A stretch of DNA of 48,355 bases from Intrasporangium sp. GTDB taxonomy: Bacteria > Actinomycetota > Actinomycetes > Actinomycetales > Dermatophilaceae. The position numbers were made by a program, and so were the translations under genes. This document shows, piece by piece, positions 34,481 through 42,683 of this stretch (its first letter is position 1; each line of letters begins with the position of its first letter). The DNA lies in contig NZ_JAKDLO010000008.1 in assembly GCF_030452765.1 (NCBI RefSeq), positions 1-48,355 of the forward strand, written 5' to 3'. Under the pieces are notes generated by a model. That model did no database searches, was not told where the DNA came from, and worked only from the letters and a program-made list of their open reading frames with translations.

Positions 34481-36328
34481 GTGCCAGACGACGAGCTCCC
34501 AACCGACGAGCAAGGCCGGCTGCTCCACCTGCTGGAGCTGCTGGCCGCCCACGCGACCGTCCCCGACGTCGTCGCCGTGCAGGTGCCGCCGCGGGCCCGC
34601 GAGCTCGCCCTGCGCCTCGCGCAGGAGCGCGACGCGCACCTCGCCCGGGAGGCCGCCCTGTCGGCCCTGCTCGACATCGCGCGGGAGCTCGCCTCGGAGA
34701 GCGACCCGGCCGGTGTGCTCGACGCGATCGTCCGGCGGGCCCGGATCCTGTTGCGCACCGACCTTGCCTACCTCACCGTCTACGACCCCGAGGTCGGCGA
34801 CACCTACATGCGAGCCACGGACGGGTCGATCTCCGCGCGGTTCCAGTCCGTGCGCCTCGCCCTCGGAGACGGCCTCGGCGGCCTCGTCGCCTCCACCCAC
34901 AAGCCCTACTGGACCGCGGACTACACCAACGACCAACGCTTCGCGCACACTTCGGCGATCGACAGCGCGGTCGCCGACGAGGGCATCATCGCCATCTGCG
35001 GCACCCCGCTCATCGTGGAGTCGCACTTCGTGGGGGTCCTCTTCGCCGCGAACCGGTCTCCCCGCCCGTTCACCCGCGACGAGGTGTCCCTGCTCGGCAG
35101 CCTCGCCGCGCTCGCCGCCGTGACCCTGGTGCAGACCCGGGCGCTGGCGGAGGCGGAGCAGGCGGTGCGGGCTCTCTCCGAGGCTCACGAGACCGTCCGA
35201 CAGTATGCCGCCGGTGTCGAGAAGGCGGCCGCCGCACACGACCGCTTCGCCTCCCTGGTCCTGCAGGACGGGGGCGTCGAGGGCATCACGAAGTCCCTCG
35301 TCGAGCTGCTCGGTGGTTGGGCGGTCCTCACCGATGCCGAGGGCGAGCGACGCAGCGAGTCGGGCCCGGTCCCGCAGGATCTCGGACTCGTGACCGACGG
35401 CAACTGGGGATCGGGGCGGCTCGTCGAGGTCGACGGGACCTATGTCGCGCCCGTCAGCGCGGTGCGCGACCGGCTCGGCACCCTCTTCGTCGGTGGTGTC
35501 GAGGACCTCAGCGACTCCGACCGGCGCACCATCGAGCGAGCCGCCGTCGTCACCGCCCTCGTCCTGCTCTTCGAACGCGCTGTGGTCGACTCCCACCAGC
35601 ACGAGCGGGACCGCCTCGTGTCCGACCTGATCAGTCCGCGTGGCGGGATCGACGACCGGCTCGCCCTCACCCGGTCGGCCGGCTTCAACGCAGGGCAACC
35701 CTTCTGCCTGCTCGTGATCCGCGGTGACGATCGTGCGACATCACGCAGCGTGCTGCTCTCGACCAGCACCATCGCCGGTGCTGACGCGCTCGTCGGCGCC
35801 CACGACGGAGACATCGTCGCGCTCGTGCCCGGTGACGACCCTGACGGCCTGGCCAAGTCGATGGCGGCCCGGCTCGGACGCCGGGCCGGGACCACCGTGG
35901 CGGGGGTCGGCCCCCTCGCCGGCGTCGGCGGCATCCCGGACGCACATGCCGCGGGAGTCCGCACCGTCCGCGCGTTGCTCGCGCTGGGCCGCCGCGGGAT
36001 GGGCGGCGCCGCGACCGAGCTGGGTTTCGCGGGACTGATCGTCGGCTCGGAGCCGGACATCGGTGAGTACGTCGCGCGCGTGCTGGGCCCGGTGCTCGAC
36101 TATGACGAGCGTCGCGGCACCGACCTCGCCGGCACACTCGCGGCATACTTCGCGGCCGGGTCCAGCCCCCGCTACACGGCCGGGACGCTGCACGTGCACG
36201 TCAACACGGTCGCCCAGCGCCTCGAGCGGATCACGGCGCTCCTCGGCGACGCGTGGCAGCACCCGGACCGGGCCCTCGAGATCCAGCTCGCGCTGCGGCT
36301 GCGGGACCTGCTGCTCACGCCTGGCTGA
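34481..36328 (+). CDS. GAF-domain PucR-type transcriptional regulator
   Basis: A 615-residue regulator. Residues about 60-220 form a GAF ligand-binding domain with a preceding helix (ALLDIARELASESDPAGVLD, then LGDGLGGLVASTHKPYW and ICGTPLIVESHFVGVLFAA). A central region follows, and the C-terminus is a PucR-type helix-turn-helix (GTLAAYFAAGSSPRYTAGTL, then HVHVNTVAQRLERITALLGD). Such proteins activate catabolic genes in response to small molecules. The GTG at 34481 follows AGGA; an earlier in-frame ATG would overlap the end of bdhA. Its last 14 bp overlap the 3' end of the convergent hydrolase. Two GTATGCCGC cores lie within it. Confidence 0.85.
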   Translation: MPDDELPTDEQGRLLHLLELLAAHATVPDVVAVQVPPRARELALRLAQERDAHLAREAALSALLDIARELASESDPAGVLDAIVRRARILLRTDLAYLTVYDPEVGDTYMRATDGSISARFQSVRLALGDGLGGLVASTHKPYWTADYTNDQRFAHTSAIDSAVADEGIIAICGTPLIVESHFVGVLFAANRSPRPFTRDEVSLLGSLAALAAVTLVQTRALAEAEQAVRALSEAHETVRQYAAGVEKAAAAHDRFASLVLQDGGVEGITKSLVELLGGWAVLTDAEGERRSESGPVPQDLGLVTDGNWGSGRLVEVDGTYVAPVSAVRDRLGTLFVGGVEDLSDSDRRTIERAAVVTALVLLFERAVVDSHQHERDRLVSDLISPRGGIDDRLALTRSAGFNAGQPFCLLVIRGDDRATSRSVLLSTSTIAGADALVGAHDGDIVALVPGDDPDGLAKSMAARLGRRAGTTVAGVGPLAGVGGIPDAHAAGVRTVRALLALGRRGMGGAATELGFAGLIVGSEPDIGEYVARVLGPVLDYDERRGTDLAGTLAAYFAAGSSPRYTAGTLHVHVNTVAQRLERITALLGDAWQHPDRALEIQLALRLRDLLLTPG

Positions 36329-37259
36329 TCGCCTCCGCTCGCTCGAGGCGGCGGTCGATGGCGTCGGCCACAGCCGTCACCCCCGGCTCCTCGAGGATGA
36401 CGGTGTAGTGGTTGGCGTCGACGTCGTGCACGGCGATGTCGGCCGGCACGTCGAGCGCCCTGAGCCGATCGTCGTCGTAGAGACCCTGCGCCTCGTCGAG
36501 CAGCCCGCGGTGTGCCCAGACGAGCTCGATGCTGGAACCTTGGGCGACCGCCTTCGCGACGGCGCCGTGGGTGTCGGCGTCGGCGAGCACATCCGCACCG
36601 TCGGCTCGGATGACGTCGAGGACGCAGCTGCTGCGCCAGCCATCGTCCTCGGTGGGAACGAGGTCGTGCTCGAGGTAGGCGCGCACCGCGTCACCGGCCG
36701 TCCCGCGCAGCGCAGGACCGACCGCGGGGTGCTCGCTCCAGAACTGCACGTATGCCGCTGGGCCGGCGAAGCGCATCGACAGCCGGTCCATCGCCGGGCC
36801 GATGACCGCTGAGAGGGCGGCGTCGATGTCGAGGCCGGGTGGAGCCGGGAAGGCGAGTCCGCCGTCGACCAGGACGGCCCCGGCGAAGCGCTCCGGGTGG
36901 GTGGCGAGCGCGAGGCCCGCGACGAAGGCTCCCATCGAGTGCCCGACCAGGACCGGCCGGGCGCCGAAGATCGAGGCGATCGTGGCCAGGTCCTCGACAT
37001 GGACGCGCAGCCCGAACGGGCCACCCGCATCGGCGCTCGCGGCCCGCCCACGCAGGTCGGGTGCGAGGAACCGCACCGCGCCCGATCCGTGCCGACGGTC
37101 GATCTCCTCGGCGACCTTGCGCCACGAGAGACCGTTCGCGGTGATGCCGTGCACGGCCAGCACGACGGGAGCGCCGTCGACCGGAGTCCCCACGGTCAGA
37201 TCGTGGATGCCGACGCTGCCGACCGGCAGCTCCATGACGAAGTCGGGTGCGGTGGTCAT
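36315..37259 (-). CDS. Alpha/beta hydrolase, last gene of the importer operon
   Basis: A 314-residue alpha/beta hydrolase. The oxyanion region is VVLAVHGITANGLSW, the nucleophile lies in VLVGHSMGAFVAGLAL (serine near residue 106) and the histidine in VDANHYTVILEEPG. It has no signal peptide, so it acts in the cytoplasm. Its ATG shares one base with the livM stop (TGATG), so it is made together with the ABC importer and may cleave the imported ester or amide. The substrate is unknown. One GTATGCCGCT copy encodes the AAY of PAAYVQF. Confidence 0.85.
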   Translation of the reverse strand: MTTAPDFVMELPVGSVGIHDLTVGTPVDGAPVVLAVHGITANGLSWRKVAEEIDRRHGSGAVRFLAPDLRGRAASADAGGPFGLRVHVEDLATIASIFGARPVLVGHSMGAFVAGLALATHPERFAGAVLVDGGLAFPAPPGLDIDAALSAVIGPAMDRLSMRFAGPAAYVQFWSEHPAVGPALRGTAGDAVRAYLEHDLVPTEDDGWRSSCVLDVIRADGADVLADADTHGAVAKAVAQGSSIELVWAHRGLLDEAQGLYDDDRLRALDVPADIAVHDVDANHYTVILEEPGVTAVADAIDRRLERAEAISQA

Positions 37260-38377
37260 CAGAGACGTCCTTTCCGGAACAGGCGGGCTCCGAGCCCGGC
37301 GAGGCCCGTCGGTGCGAAGTACACCACCACCATGAAGAAGACCCCAAGGATGAACAGCGGCTGGGCGAGGACCTGACCGGCGACCTCGGGCAGGGCCTGG
37401 AACAGCGACGACCCGCTCACCTCGACGAGCCGGGCATCGGCGTAGTGGTAGAGGAAGCCGCCGAGCAGCGCCCCCCAGGTCCGGCCGGCCCCGCCGAGGA
37501 CGACCATGACGAGCAGGCTGAGGGTGAACTCGGTCGTCGTGATGTGCGGGCTGGAGCCGCCGAGCACCAGCGCGTGGACGACTCCGCCGAGGCCCCCGAG
37601 GAAGGCACCGACGACGATCGCCAGCAGCTTGACCCGGTAGACCGGGAAGCCGAGGACGGCGGCGCGCGCCTCGTTCTCGCGCACCGCGGCCATGGCGTGA
37701 CCGGCGCGGGAGCGGACGAGCATCGTGACGGTGACCGCGGCGACCACCGCGAACGCGAGGGCGAGCCAGTAGCGGTAGGGGGCGTTGGCGACCCCGACGA
37801 GCAGGTCGGGGATCGCCGCCCTGGGCAGGCTCGTGCCCTCCTCGCCGCCGGTCACGTCGCCGGGGTTGCGCAACACGATGATCGAGGCTGCCTGGGCGAA
37901 CGCGAGGGTCACCATGGCGAAGGCGATCCCACCGACCCGCAACGCGATGGCGCCGACGAGCAGGGCGAGGACGGTGGTGAACGCGAGCGCGACGACGATG
38001 GCTGCCCAGAGCGGCAGCGACCAGGACGCCAGCGAGATCGTCAGCAAGTAGCTGCCGGCGGCCACGAAGAGCGCGTGACCGAAGCTGAGCAGGCCGGTGC
38101 GGCCGAAGATGACGTCGTAGCTGAGCGCGATGCCCGCCATCACGAGGCACGTCGCCACCAGCTGCATCGACCCGGGACCGTTGACCCGCCACGGCAGGAG
38201 CCCGGGCACCTCGACCGGGACGTACGGCAGGTACGCGAGGATCGCCACGACGAGCACGGCGGGCAGGACTGGCAGCCACGCCTTCGCCGGTCCCCGCTGT
38301 CCCACCGGTGGCGTGACGGCGGCCGACGGACGGGGCGGCTCGGTTGCTTCCGACGTGGACAGGGTCGGTGACCTCAT
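37259..38377 (-). CDS. livM: Branched-chain-type ABC transporter permease LivM
   Basis: A 372-residue LivM-type permease with an N-terminal Pro/Ala-rich cytoplasmic lead of about 35 residues and roughly nine membrane segments. The LivM signature is ALSYDVIFGRTGLLSFGHAL, and ENEARAAVLGFPVYRVKLLA is the conserved cytoplasmic coupling stretch. It forms the channel with LivH. The ATG overlaps the livH stop by 4 bp (ATGA). The substrate may be branched-chain amino acids, an amide, urea-like or aromatic compounds, since this family is broad. Confidence 0.9.
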   Translation of the reverse strand: MRSPTLSTSEATEPPRPSAAVTPPVGQRGPAKAWLPVLPAVLVVAILAYLPYVPVEVPGLLPWRVNGPGSMQLVATCLVMAGIALSYDVIFGRTGLLSFGHALFVAAGSYLLTISLASWSLPLWAAIVVALAFTTVLALLVGAIALRVGGIAFAMVTLAFAQAASIIVLRNPGDVTGGEEGTSLPRAAIPDLLVGVANAPYRYWLALAFAVVAAVTVTMLVRSRAGHAMAAVRENEARAAVLGFPVYRVKLLAIVVGAFLGGLGGVVHALVLGGSSPHITTTEFTLSLLVMVVLGGAGRTWGALLGGFLYHYADARLVEVSGSSLFQALPEVAGQVLAQPLFILGVFFMVVVYFAPTGLAGLGARLFRKGRL

Positions 38378-39261
38378 GCCATCGCTCCCTTCATGGCGCT
38401 GGGTCGCAGCAGCAGGACGAGGGCGAGCAGCAGCACGACGGACAGGTCGCCGACACCGCTGGCCGCGTAGTAGTTGGCCAGCTGCTGGACCAGACCGACC
38501 GTGACGGCGGCGACCGCCGTACCCGTGAGCGAGCCCATGCCGCCGATGACGACGACGATGAAGGCGTAGATGAGCAACGAGCCGCCCTGGGCAGGGGACA
38601 CGGTCCCGCTGTACTGCGAGTAGAGAAGCCCGGCGAGGCCGGCAGCCGCACCCCCGATCGAGAAGACGATCGTGAAGGTGCGTCGTACGTTGATGCCCAG
38701 CGCCTCGACCATCGTGCGGTTCTCGACACCGGCGCGGATGACCAGGCCGAGCTGGGTCAGGTGGAGCAGCGCCAGCAACCCGAGATAGAGCGCGAGCGCG
38801 ACCAGGATGAACACGAACCGGTCGTTGGGCAGGCGCGCGCCGAGCAGCTGCGTCGTCTGCGACATCCACTCGGGCTTGGGCAGCGGCTTGGGGTCTGCCC
38901 CCCAGATCCCTTGGGCCGCGGCAACGCTCGCCAGCGCGAGGCCGACGGTGACGAGGACCTGCTGGATGTGGCGCCGGTAGAGCGGCCGGATGAGGACGAC
39001 CTCGACGAGGAGGCCGACGACCGCGCCGACGACGATGGCGACGACAACGGCGATGCCGAGCCGTGCCGCGACCGGCATCGACGCGGGAAGCAGCGAGGTC
39101 ATCGTCCACCAGCCGGCGTAGGAGCCGGCCATCATGAACGCGCCGTGGGCGAAGTTCAGCACGCCCATGAGGCCGTAGATGAGGCTCAGGCCGCTGGCGG
39201 CGAGGAAGTAGAGGGCCCCGAGCCCGACCCCGGTGACCACGAGCAGGAGCAGGTCGGTCAT
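38374..39261 (-). CDS. livH: Branched-chain-type ABC transporter permease LivH
   Basis: A 295-residue LivH-type permease with about eight membrane segments. Characteristic stretches are LYFLAASGLSLIYGLMGVLN, FAHGAFMMAGSY and the coupling helix ENRTMVEALGINVRRTF, followed by VVVIGGMGSLTGT. It pairs with LivM. The start codon overlaps the livF stop by 4 bp, and its own stop overlaps livM by 4 bp, so the two permeases should be made in equal amounts. Confidence 0.92.
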   Translation of the reverse strand: MTDLLLLVVTGVGLGALYFLAASGLSLIYGLMGVLNFAHGAFMMAGSYAGWWTMTSLLPASMPVAARLGIAVVVAIVVGAVVGLLVEVVLIRPLYRRHIQQVLVTVGLALASVAAAQGIWGADPKPLPKPEWMSQTTQLLGARLPNDRFVFILVALALYLGLLALLHLTQLGLVIRAGVENRTMVEALGINVRRTFTIVFSIGGAAAGLAGLLYSQYSGTVSPAQGGSLLIYAFIVVVIGGMGSLTGTAVAAVTVGLVQQLANYYAASGVGDLSVVLLLALVLLLRPSAMKGAMA

Positions 39262-39995
39262 GCGGCACCTTCCTTGCGCATCGAGACGCCGAGCAGCTCG
39301 CGGGTGCGGTCGGCGTCGGCGACGAGCGTCGCGGCCCGGCCGCGGTGCACGACTCGGCCGGCGTCGAGGACGACGACGTCGTCGGCGATCCGACGCACCA
39401 GCGGCAGGTTCTGCTCGACGAGCAGGATCGGTGTCGAGCGGGCCACCTCGGCGAGGACGTCGGCGACCTCGGTGACGAGCTTGGGCGCCAGTCCCTTGGT
39501 CGGCTCGTCGATCAGCAGCAGCGTCGTCGGGCGCAGCAGCACCCGGGCCAGCGCAACCATCTGCTGCTGTCCGCCGGAGAGGGTTCCGGCGCGCTGGTTC
39601 CGGCGCGCCACGAGGTCCGGGAAGAGCCGGTCGACGACGGGTGCCTCGATGCCCCGCTCACGGTCGACGAGCCGGAGGTTCTCCTCGACGGTCAGGCCTC
39701 CGAACACCTCGCGGTCCTCCGGGACGTAGCCGATCCCGTCGCGCACGATACGCGTCGTCGAGTGCTTCTGGATCTCCGTGCCGGCGGCGAGGATCCGTCC
39801 GGTCCGAGGAGCCAGGCCGAGGATGGCCTTCAGGGTGGTGGTCTTGCCCACGCCGTTGCGCCCGAGCAGGGCGGTCACCCCCTTCGGCGCAACGTCGAAC
39901 GAGACTCCCTGCAGGATGTGCGACCCGCCGTAGCGGACGTGCAGGTCCTCGACGGTGAGGATGGGGCCGGGGGTACCTGTGTCGGTCTCGTTCAC
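39258..39995 (-). CDS. livF: ABC transporter ATP-binding protein LivF
   Basis: A 245-residue ATPase of the LivF class. Walker A is LLGRNGVGKTTTLKAI, the signature is GTLSGGQQQMVALARVLL and Walker B runs LLLIDEPTKGLAPKL. GYVPEDREVFGGLTVEENL is the LivF-type Q-loop-following stretch. The GTG start overlaps the livG stop by 4 bp (GTGA). With LivG it powers the importer. Confidence 0.92.
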   Translation of the reverse strand: MNETDTGTPGPILTVEDLHVRYGGSHILQGVSFDVAPKGVTALLGRNGVGKTTTLKAILGLAPRTGRILAAGTEIQKHSTTRIVRDGIGYVPEDREVFGGLTVEENLRLVDRERGIEAPVVDRLFPDLVARRNQRAGTLSGGQQQMVALARVLLRPTTLLLIDEPTKGLAPKLVTEVADVLAEVARSTPILLVEQNLPLVRRIADDVVVLDAGRVVHRGRAATLVADADRTRELLGVSMRKEGAA

Positions 39996-40726
39996 AGCGC
40001 TTCTCCCAGGTAGGCCTGCTGGACCCGGTCGTCGGCCGTCACCTCGTCCGGGGACCCGGTCGCGAGCAGCTGCCCGTGGTGCAGGACGGCGACCCGGTCG
40101 GCCAGCCCGAGGACGACGTGCATGTGGTGCTCGACCATGGCGACCGCCACGCCGACGTCGCGGACCTCGCCGATGATCTCGGTCAGCCCATCGACGTCCT
40201 CGGCCGACACGCCGGCCATCGGTTCGTCGAGCAGCAGCACGGACGGGTCGGAAGCCAGGGCCATCGCGAGCTCCAGCTTGCGCCGGTCTCCGTGCGAGAG
40301 GTCACTCGCGAGCGTGTCCGCGCGGCCCGGCATACGGACCCGCGCGAGCAGCCCGTCGATCCGTTCGGCGTCGTCGCCCTCGGCACGGCGAAAAGGGGTG
40401 AAGGGCCGCTCCCCCGCCGCCTGGATGGCCAGGCGCACGTTCTCCCCGGCGGTCAGGCCATCGAAGAGGGCCGATGTCTGGAACGAGCGGGCCAGCCCCA
40501 TCCGCGCCCGCCTGGTCGCGCTCTTGTTGGTGACGTCCTTGTCCCCCAAGGCGATCCTGCCCGTGGTGGCGCGCCGGACGCCGGAGAGGATGTCGACGAG
40601 GGAGGACTTGCCCGCGCCGTTGGGGCCGATGATGCCGAGCAGCTCACCGGGCCCAACGGACACGGACACGTCGTCGAGGATCTGCGCTCCTCCGACGCGC
40701 CAGCCGACGGCCTGTGCCTCGATCAC
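39992..40726 (-). CDS. livG: ABC transporter ATP-binding protein LivG
   Basis: A 244-residue ATPase of the LivG class. Walker A is GIIGPNGAGKSSLVDIL, LARSFQTSALFDGLTAGENV is the typical LivG region after the Q-loop, and Walker B is VLLLDEPMAGVSAED. The ABC signature is degenerate, LSHGDRRKLELAMAL, as usual for LivG proteins. The GTG start overlaps the livJ stop by 4 bp; the longer open frame runs antisense-like through livJ and is not used. Confidence 0.92.
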   Translation of the reverse strand: MIEAQAVGWRVGGAQILDDVSVSVGPGELLGIIGPNGAGKSSLVDILSGVRRATTGRIALGDKDVTNKSATRRARMGLARSFQTSALFDGLTAGENVRLAIQAAGERPFTPFRRAEGDDAERIDGLLARVRMPGRADTLASDLSHGDRRKLELAMALASDPSVLLLDEPMAGVSAEDVDGLTEIIGEVRDVGVAVAMVEHHMHVVLGLADRVAVLHHGQLLATGSPDEVTADDRVQQAYLGEAL

Positions 40727-41946
40727 TTGAACGGCGTGACCGGCGGGGCGACCGTCGCCGCGTCGAGCGTCTTGCCGAGCACCGGCACGTAGCTGTCGCC
40801 CTCCTTCTTGAGGGTGGCGGTGAACATCGGTTGCAGCATCGCGTGGTCCGCGGCGCGGACCTGCACCTGGCCCTTGGGGCCCTCGAACGTCCAACCCTCC
40901 AAGGCGGCGACCATGGCGTCGGTGTTCTCGCCGCTCGCCTCGAGGGCATGCACGATCATCTGGCCCGCGACGAACCCGTCGTTGGTGAACAGGTCGACCG
41001 AGGCGTTCTGCGCCTTCATCCCCGCCGCGAGCGCCTGGTAGGCCGCGTTGTCGGCCGCGCCGTCGAAGAAGTGCGAGAGGAAGTCGATCTTCGTGCCGGC
41101 TGCGCCGAATAGGGCGTGGGTCGGCTTGATGTCGAGGCCGGTCACGACCTTCGTCGTGTCGAAGACGCCCTGCTGCTCGAGCGTGGTCCACATCGCCGTC
41201 GCGTTCGTCCCGGCCCACGCGACGAAGAGCAGGTCCGGTGCCGCCTGCTTGATCTTGGTCGCGAAGGGGGTGAAGTCCGTCGCCGCGGCGGGGACCTCGA
41301 CTGAGTCGACCTTCGCGCCCTTCGAGCCGAGGACGGCGTTCACCGCCGCGATGTTCGCCTTGCCGAAGGCGCTGTCCTGGGCGAGGACGGTGACCTTCTT
41401 GCCGCTGACGTCACCGAGCATCGCACCGGCGGTCGCCACGTCCTGCCAGGTCTGGCGGCCGGAGCGGAAGGTGTACTTGTTCGCACCGGTGATGGCGTCG
41501 GCGGCGGCCGGGCCGGAGATGAACAGCACCTTGTTGTCGGCGGCGATGGGCGCGACCTGCAGAGCCACCCCGGAGGCCGTCGACCCGGCGATGATCCTGT
41601 TGCCCTTGCCGATCAGGGCGGTGGCGGCGGCGACGGCCTTGGCCGGGTCACCGGCATCGTCCTGCTCGGAGATCTCGATCTTGTGGCCGTTCACGGCGCC
41701 GGTGCCCTTGGTCGCGTAGTCGATGCCGACCGTGAGCGACTGACGGTACTGCTCGCCGTAGCTGGCGAGCGGCCCGCTCTTCGAGTAGACGAGGCCGACC
41801 TTGTACGGCGCAGCCGCGCCCGCCGGCTGCTCATCGCCCGGCGACGCGTTCGCGCCGGGGCTCCCGGGTGCTCCGGGGCTGCCGCAGGCAGCCAGGGAAA
41901 GGGTGATCAGGCCGCCCGCGAGGGCGAGGCTCCACCGCTTGGACAT
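40723..41946 (-). CDS. livJ: Substrate-binding lipoprotein LivJ type
   Basis: A 407-residue periplasmic-binding protein, type I fold, of the leucine/amide/urea family. A lipoprotein signal ends in LSLAAC, followed by a Gly/Pro/Ser linker to about residue 45. The ligand-binding core begins KVGLVYSKSGPLASYGEQY and includes AGSTASGVALQVAPIAADNK, and ALEASGENTDAMVAALEGW near the C-terminus. Ligand identity cannot be read. It is the first gene of the six-gene livJGFHM-hydrolase operon, and GGAGGACG precedes the ATG. Confidence 0.9.
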   Translation of the reverse strand: MSKRWSLALAGGLITLSLAACGSPGAPGSPGANASPGDEQPAGAAAPYKVGLVYSKSGPLASYGEQYRQSLTVGIDYATKGTGAVNGHKIEISEQDDAGDPAKAVAAATALIGKGNRIIAGSTASGVALQVAPIAADNKVLFISGPAAADAITGANKYTFRSGRQTWQDVATAGAMLGDVSGKKVTVLAQDSAFGKANIAAVNAVLGSKGAKVDSVEVPAAATDFTPFATKIKQAAPDLLFVAWAGTNATAMWTTLEQQGVFDTTKVVTGLDIKPTHALFGAAGTKIDFLSHFFDGAADNAAYQALAAGMKAQNASVDLFTNDGFVAGQMIVHALEASGENTDAMVAALEGWTFEGPKGQVQVRAADHAMLQPMFTATLKKEGDSYVPVLGKTLDAATVAPPVTPFK

Positions 41947-42050
41947 GGTCGTCCTCCAGCTCCGGCCGGGTGCTCGCGCTCTTGCTGCAGCGAGATGTCG
42001 TCATCACCTGACCTCTGGCGCGAAGGTAGCCGTGCGGTACGGCCTCGTTG

Positions 42051-42067
42051 GTGGTGGGCGACACCAC
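42051..42067 (-). promoter_or_regulatory. Inverted repeat in the livJ upstream region
   Basis: GTGGTG and CACCAC, 5 bp apart, lie 105-121 bp upstream of livJ. They may be a regulator site for the importer operon. The 737-bp gap 41947-42683 otherwise holds a G+C-poor pocket with the ABC remnant and one doubtful small frame. Confidence 0.3.
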
Positions 42068-42142
42068 AAAGGTGGGGAACCCGTGTGTCTGCTCGCCACG
42101 CACCGTTCGCAAACCAGGACACGCCAGTGCCTCGCTGTTCTG

Positions 42143-42391
42143 TCACTCGGCGGTGAGCATTGCCACGGGCGTCCTGCGGCCGAGTGAACGCAGCGGCAGG
42201 CTGGCAGGACGTGCAGTAGTCGGAGGCAAGAGCAGCGCTATAGGGTGCACCGAAACTGACGGCACTAGGACGTAGTTCGAGACGTGCGACTCGACGCGTC
42301 CATGGAGAAACTTGGTATCAGCTGAAGAGATGAACACGACACCAACCAAGATGCTGATAGCGACCGACACACCAACCGACGTGGCCTCCAT
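42143..42391 (-). CDS. Doubtful small membrane-protein frame in a low-G+C pocket
   Basis: An 82-residue reverse-strand frame starting at an ATG at 42391. The beginning reads as one hydrophobic helix (TSVGVSVAISILVGVVFISS, residues 4-23), followed by a non-descript tail ending in sequence with normal host G+C. No family is recognised. The pocket's base composition suggests transferred DNA, and the frame may be a remnant or chance. Confidence 0.15.
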   Translation of the reverse strand: MEATSVGVSVAISILVGVVFISSADTKFLHGRVESHVSNYVLVPSVSVHPIALLLPPTTARPASLPLRSLGRRTPVAMLTAE

Positions 42392-42440
42392 CCATACGAG
42401 TTCATCACCACTTACCAGCGCGGTCAACAGGTGGTTGTCG

Positions 42441-42670
42441 GACGGCTACCCCCTGCTACTGATAGCAGACGAGCCAACCGGGAACCTCGACTCCGTTACC
42501 GGCGCAAGCATCGTGAGACTGCTCCTGGACCTTCACGCGACTCGTGGGTCGACCCCCTCCTCGTTGCCACCCATGACGCCGCCGTCGCGGCGGCCTGCAA
42601 CCGGGTCGTCGAGCTGCGCGACGGCCGACTGATTGCCGGGTACCAGACGGGAGCCGGCCCGGAGGCGTAG
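42441..42670 (+). pseudogene. C-terminal remnant of a MacB/LolD-type ABC ATPase
   Basis: One frame encodes YPLLLIADEPTGNLDSVTGA then SIVRLLLDLHATRGST, the Walker B and D-loop of export-type ABC ATPases. The reading then continues in the next frame as LLVATHDAAVAAACNRVVEL, the H-loop, and RDGRLIAGY to a stop at 42670. The shift falls in a run of five C at 42553-42557, where one extra base explains it. Walker A and the signature motif are missing, so this is a truncated, frameshifted fragment. No permease follows. Confidence 0.75.
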
Positions 42671-42683
42671 TCGCGCCGGCACC

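Noticed and set aside
33617-35698. A 693-codon reverse open frame opposite bdhA and the PucR regulator
   Set aside because: The opposite strand carries two well-supported genes, and the reverse translation is low complexity.
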